Assembly: GCF_003934165.1 (NCBI RefSeq)
Contig: NZ_ML133509.1
Location: 251,928-315,927, forward strand
DNA: 64,000 bases
Origin: Borborobacter arsenicus
GTDB taxonomy: Bacteria; Pseudomonadota; Alphaproteobacteria; Rhizobiales; Rhizobiaceae
Reading direction: 5' to 3'
In this document: one piece after another, positions 59,694 through 64,000 of the stretch
How the letters are laid out: the number at the start of each line of letters is the position of its first letter
How positions within the stretch are numbered: position 1 is the first letter of the stretch
Program-made: the position numbers and the translations under genes
Notes under the pieces: model-generated
What the model was told of the DNA's origin: nothing
The model's input: only the letters and a program-made list of their open reading frames with translations
The model's database searches: none

Positions 59694-60848
59694 ATGCACG
59701 TCATAACAACGCAAAAAGAGCTCGAAGCGGTCATTTCCGCGCTCGAAAAATCCACTTTCGTCACGGTTGATACAGAATTCATCCGCGAGACGACCTTCTG
59801 GCCGGAGCTTTGCCTGATCCAGATGGCCGCCCCCGGCGTGAATGCGCTGATCGATCCGCTGGCGCCGGACCTGGACCTCAAGCCGTTCTTCGCCCTGATG
59901 GCCAATACGGCGGTCATCAAGGTGTTTCATGCCGCGCGGCAGGACATCGAGATCGTTTTCCATCTCGGCGGGCTCATTCCCCATCCGGTGTTCGACACGC
60001 AGGTGGCGGCGATGGTCTGCGGCTTCGGCGACAGCGTCTCCTACGACCAGTTGGTACAGAAGGTGACCGGCGTCCATCTCGACAAATCCTCCCGCTTCAC
60101 CGACTGGCGTCATCGCCCGCTTTCGGAAAAACAGCTCAGCTATGCGCTGGCCGACGTCACCCATCTCATCGATGTCTATCTGCACCTGCAGGCGCAGCTG
60201 GAACGCGAAGGCCGCGCCCATTGGCTGAACGAGGAAATGGAAGTGCTGACATCGCGCGAAACCTATGATCCGCCTCCGGACCATGCCTGGAAGCGCCTGA
60301 AAGTGCGCCTGCGCAAGCCGATCGAACTGGCCATGGTGCAGGCCGTGGCGGCATGGCGCGAGCATGAGGCGCGCGAGCGCAACGTGCCGCGCGGACGCGT
60401 GCTGAAGGACGATGTCATCTATGAAATCGCGCAGCAGCAGCCGCGCGATGCCGCAGCACTGGCACGGTTGCGGACTATCCCCAAGGGCTGGGAGCGCTCG
60501 TCAACCGCGGCCTCGCTGCTCGAGGTCGTCGACAAGACACTCCACATTCCCAAGGAGAAACTGCCGAAACTGCCCAAGGCCACGCAGGCGCCGGAAGGCA
60601 CGGGCGCTGCATCCGAACTGCTGAAAGTCCTTTTGCGGCAGGTTGCCGACAGACAGGGCGTCGCGGCGAAGGTGCTGGCATCAGGCGATGATATCGACCG
60701 GATCGCGGCCGAGGGCGAAAAGGCCGACGTGCCCGCCATGCAAGGCTGGCGCCGGGAGGTTTTCGGCAATGTCGCCGCGCGGCTCGTGCGCGGCGAGCTG
60801 GCGCTCAAATTCGACAACAAGAAGATTTCGATCTTCGAGACTGAATAG
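59694..60848 (+). CDS. rnd: Ribonuclease D
   Basis: 384 residues. This 3'-5' exonuclease trims tRNA and other RNA 3' ends. The DEDD residues start with Asp26 and Glu28 (VTVDTEFIRE), the second Asp is in FHAARQDIEIVF and the last is in YALADVTHLIDVY. A HRDC domain (~210-290, KPIELAMVQAVAAWREHEAR) follows, then a second helical domain. The length is normal. It follows the MFS gene with a short gap and is convergent with guaB. Confidence 0.95.
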   Translation: MHVITTQKELEAVISALEKSTFVTVDTEFIRETTFWPELCLIQMAAPGVNALIDPLAPDLDLKPFFALMANTAVIKVFHAARQDIEIVFHLGGLIPHPVFDTQVAAMVCGFGDSVSYDQLVQKVTGVHLDKSSRFTDWRHRPLSEKQLSYALADVTHLIDVYLHLQAQLEREGRAHWLNEEMEVLTSRETYDPPPDHAWKRLKVRLRKPIELAMVQAVAAWREHEARERNVPRGRVLKDDVIYEIAQQQPRDAAALARLRTIPKGWERSSTAASLLEVVDKTLHIPKEKLPKLPKATQAPEGTGAASELLKVLLRQVADRQGVAAKVLASGDDIDRIAAEGEKADVPAMQGWRREVFGNVAARLVRGELALKFDNKKISIFETE

Positions 60849-60868
60849 CCTCAGCCAGGCAAATCCAG

Positions 60869-60891
60869 CCTGCTCCGCCTATCGGAGCAGG
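60869..60891. other. Hairpin between convergent rnd and guaB
   Basis: 9-bp perfect arms CCTGCTCCG / CGGAGCAGG with a 5-base loop. There is no T run on either side, so a terminator role is uncertain. Confidence 0.45.
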
Positions 60892-60920
60892 CGAATCTAA
60901 CCCTCTCCCTGCCCTGAAAA

Positions 60921-62432
<1,512 letters not shown>

Positions 62433-62575
62433 TCAATACATGAAGCGGGCGCTGAAGCCTGACAGGCAGCGCCAACTTGTCGTTTCCCTTTCAGGATTGG
62501 CACCGGCTCGTAACACGTCTTGTGGCGGAAGAAAAGCGTGCCGCACGCGGAATTATCACTGAGCGATGCGGCGAC

Positions 62576-62692
62576 CGGGCGCAATGCCCTTGTCGCCGCA
62601 GCGGTGCCGGCTCCAAGCCCCCCGCCCGAAACCGGCACCACCACCATCGCGACGTCCGGAACGTCATCGATGATCTTGGGCCCGACCGTCCC
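62576..62692 (-). pseudogene. Fragment of a fold-type II PLP enzyme (threonine dehydratase/serine racemase-like)
   Basis: On the minus strand a ~39-residue stretch reads GTVGPKIIDDVPDVAMVVVP and then VSGGGLGAGTAAATRALRP. The first part resembles the GQGT-x-G-x-EI helix, the second the PVGGGGL-x-AG phosphate-binding loop of threonine dehydratase and serine racemase. On either side the frame gives no matching sequence and no start. It is therefore a remnant of a lost gene, not an active one. The rest of the 613-bp gap between guaB and map (62424-63036) holds nothing else I can support. Confidence 0.65.
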
Positions 62693-63036
62693 TAACCAGC
62701 ATGATGCCAGCATTGGCGAATGACGGCGCCATAATCAAGCCCATTCCTTCATCAAACCGTCCACTTCTGGTCAGGTGTTGCCAGTTGGTTGCAGGTGAAG
62801 CGGCCCCCGACCTGCAGTCGGCCAAATTCTCTCCATCCTTGCAACAGAACAAGACGCGACAACCACTGCGAAATGTCGGTGAGTCTGGTGCCGAAACCAT
62901 TCGTGGGCAGCAAACCGTATCCTTTTGGCGGCTGCGGCCTTGTGGGGACTTGAAGCAGAGGCCATCCGATGTCACATCATGGGCCAATATCGGCTGGTCC
63001 ATCGCATCCGGCCGTATCCAAGCCGGATGATCATTC

Positions 63037-63864
63037 ATGGTTACCTATCTCGACGCCGCCACGGCTCCATCACGAAACACCGGGCAGATCCGCCTTTACG
63101 GCGAGGAAGCATTTGCCGGCATGCGCAAGGCATGCGACCTGACGGCGCGCTGCCTCGACGAACTCGTCGATATCGTCAAGCCGGGCGTCACCACCAATAC
63201 GATCGATCGCTTCGTCTTCGAGTTCGGCATGGACCAGGGCGCCCTGCCCGCAACGCTGAATTATCGCGGCTATACCAAGTCCACCTGCACTTCGATCAAC
63301 CATGTGGTCTGTCACGGCATTCCCGACGACAAGCCGCTGAGGGAAGGCGATATCGTCAATATCGACGTGACCTATATCCTCGACGGCTGGCACGGCGATT
63401 CTAGCCGCATGTACCCCGTCGGCCAGATCAAGCGGGCGGCCGAACGCCTGCTGGAGGTCACGCATGAGTGTCTTATGCGCGGCGTTGCCGCTGTGCGTCC
63501 CGGCGCCCGGACCGGCGCCATCGGCGCTGCAATCCAGACTTATGCCGAAGGCGAGCGCTGTTCTGTCGTGCGGGATTTTTGCGGCCATGGCGTCGGCCAG
63601 CTTTTCCACGACGCTCCGAACATTCTGCACTATGGCAGCGTGAATGAAGGCGTGGAACTGCGCGAAGGCATGATCTTCACCATCGAGCCGATGATCAATC
63701 TGGGAAGGCCGCATGTGAAGGTGCTGTCAGACGGCTGGACGGCGGTGACGCGGGACCGCTCGCTATCGGCGCAATATGAGCACACGGTCGGCGTGACTGC
63801 GGATGGCTGCGAAATCTTTACGCTCTCGCCCAAGGGGCTCGACCGGCCAGGTTTGGCCTCCTAA
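63037..63864 (+). CDS. map: Methionine aminopeptidase, type I
   Basis: 275 residues. It removes the initiator Met from new proteins. The pita-bread fold shows TSINHVVCHGIPDD, metal ligands in VNIDVTYILDGWHGDSSRMY (two Asp), FCGHGVGQLFHDAP (His), FTIEPMINLG (Glu) and AQYEHTVGV (Glu). The length is typical for rhizobia. A good ribosome site is not visible, but no other ATG is near. It is followed after 39 bases by a probable radC. Confidence 0.95.
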   Translation: MVTYLDAATAPSRNTGQIRLYGEEAFAGMRKACDLTARCLDELVDIVKPGVTTNTIDRFVFEFGMDQGALPATLNYRGYTKSTCTSINHVVCHGIPDDKPLREGDIVNIDVTYILDGWHGDSSRMYPVGQIKRAAERLLEVTHECLMRGVAAVRPGARTGAIGAAIQTYAEGERCSVVRDFCGHGVGQLFHDAPNILHYGSVNEGVELREGMIFTIEPMINLGRPHVKVLSDGWTAVTRDRSLSAQYEHTVGVTADGCEIFTLSPKGLDRPGLAS

Positions 63865-63903
63865 TATTTCCACCGGCAACCGTGCGGCGGAGGGGTTCAG
63901 GCC

Positions 63904-64000
63904 ATGGAAGACCAGGAGGACGAGCGCGGCTTTTTTGCCGAGCAATCGCCCCGCTCCATTCGTCCGACCAAGCCGGCTGACGCCAAGCCGCATTATCTCG
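63904..64000 (+). CDS. radC: 5' end of a probable RadC-family gene (cut by the window)
   Basis: Only the first 32 codons are present: MEDQEDERGFFAEQSPRSIR and then PTKPADAKPHYL. A GGAGG is present upstream of the ATG. In rhizobia radC usually follows map and begins with an acidic, disordered leader ending in PHY-x-GHR; the visible end fits that leader. The diagnostic HxHxxx metal site lies beyond the window, so the identity rests on context and the leader only. Confidence 0.55.
   Translation, partial: MEDQEDERGFFAEQSPRSIRPTKPADAKPHYL

Noticed and set aside
62664-63038. 124-codon open frame on the minus strand upstream of map
   Set aside because: It starts opposite the map start codon, has no ribosome site or family resemblance, and its end overlaps the PLP-enzyme remnant in a different frame.

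Overview
The window reads as chromosomal core DNA of an alphaproteobacterium of the order Hyphomicrobiales (Rhizobiales), most likely a Phyllobacteriaceae-type organism such as Mesorhizobium, Aminobacter or a relative. The evidence is the plsX-fabH-ihfA-merR block, an ExoR-like Sel1 protein, a MarR regulator of the LdtR type beside an L,D-transpeptidase, a CBP3-type cytochrome bc1 chaperone, NDUFA12, DUF2155 and DUF6163 proteins, a metal-cysteine-free HemB and high GC. The genus is an inference from gene content; no rRNA or tRNA gene was seen.

Layout. 1-5.7 kb: two abutting structured repeats, a small lipoprotein, a DUF2188-like protein, then a minus-strand lipid/nucleoid block (CBP3 chaperone, DUF177, plsX, fabH, ihfA, merR). 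5.7-9.9 kb: bamE (plus) facing hppA across a shared terminator, then a secreted Cys-rich protein and a cupin. 9.9-15.2 kb: prfB with a programmed frameshift, PBP1A and an AmiC-type amidase. 15.2-19.6 kb: rne with a long leader and an 800-bp repeat-rich non-coding tract. 19.6-31.5 kb: glutaminase and aminotransferase, M48 protease, DsbA-like protein, aroQ-accB-accC-aat, DUF2155, NDUFA12, two GNATs, gatB and a CBS protein. 31.6-41.5 kb: rhomboid, PAS and PilZ proteins, transglutaminase-like protein, gamma-carbonic anhydrase, ExoR overlapping ilvD, L,D-transpeptidase and LdtR. 41.7-47.1 kb: DUF6163, an acyl-CoA hydrolase, hemB, RDD, bpt, a DMT transporter and a small protein. 47.2-52.3 kb: a tetR-MFP-RND efflux operon with a readable operator/promoter. 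52.6-64 kb: parC, a secreted protein, aspS, MFS, rnd, guaB, a pseudogene scrap, map and the start of a probable radC.

Functional themes are envelope building (fatty-acid and phospholipid initiation, PBP1A, amidase, L,D-transpeptidase, BamE, BepA-like protease, RND pump), translation and protein fate (RF2, GatB with a probable non-discriminating AspRS, Map, two N-end-rule transferases), and signalling (ExoR, PilZ, PAS, CBS).

I found no phage, insertion sequence, CRISPR array, toxin-antitoxin pair or defence island, and no convincing new multi-gene system. The items most worth a second look are non-coding: a dispersed hairpin repeat whose arms covary between copies and whose end supplies stop codons, a second palindrome family with conserved core and variable arms, a 274-bp nested inverted repeat, twin TetR operators set into a promoter, the prfB frameshift and a decayed PLP-enzyme fragment.
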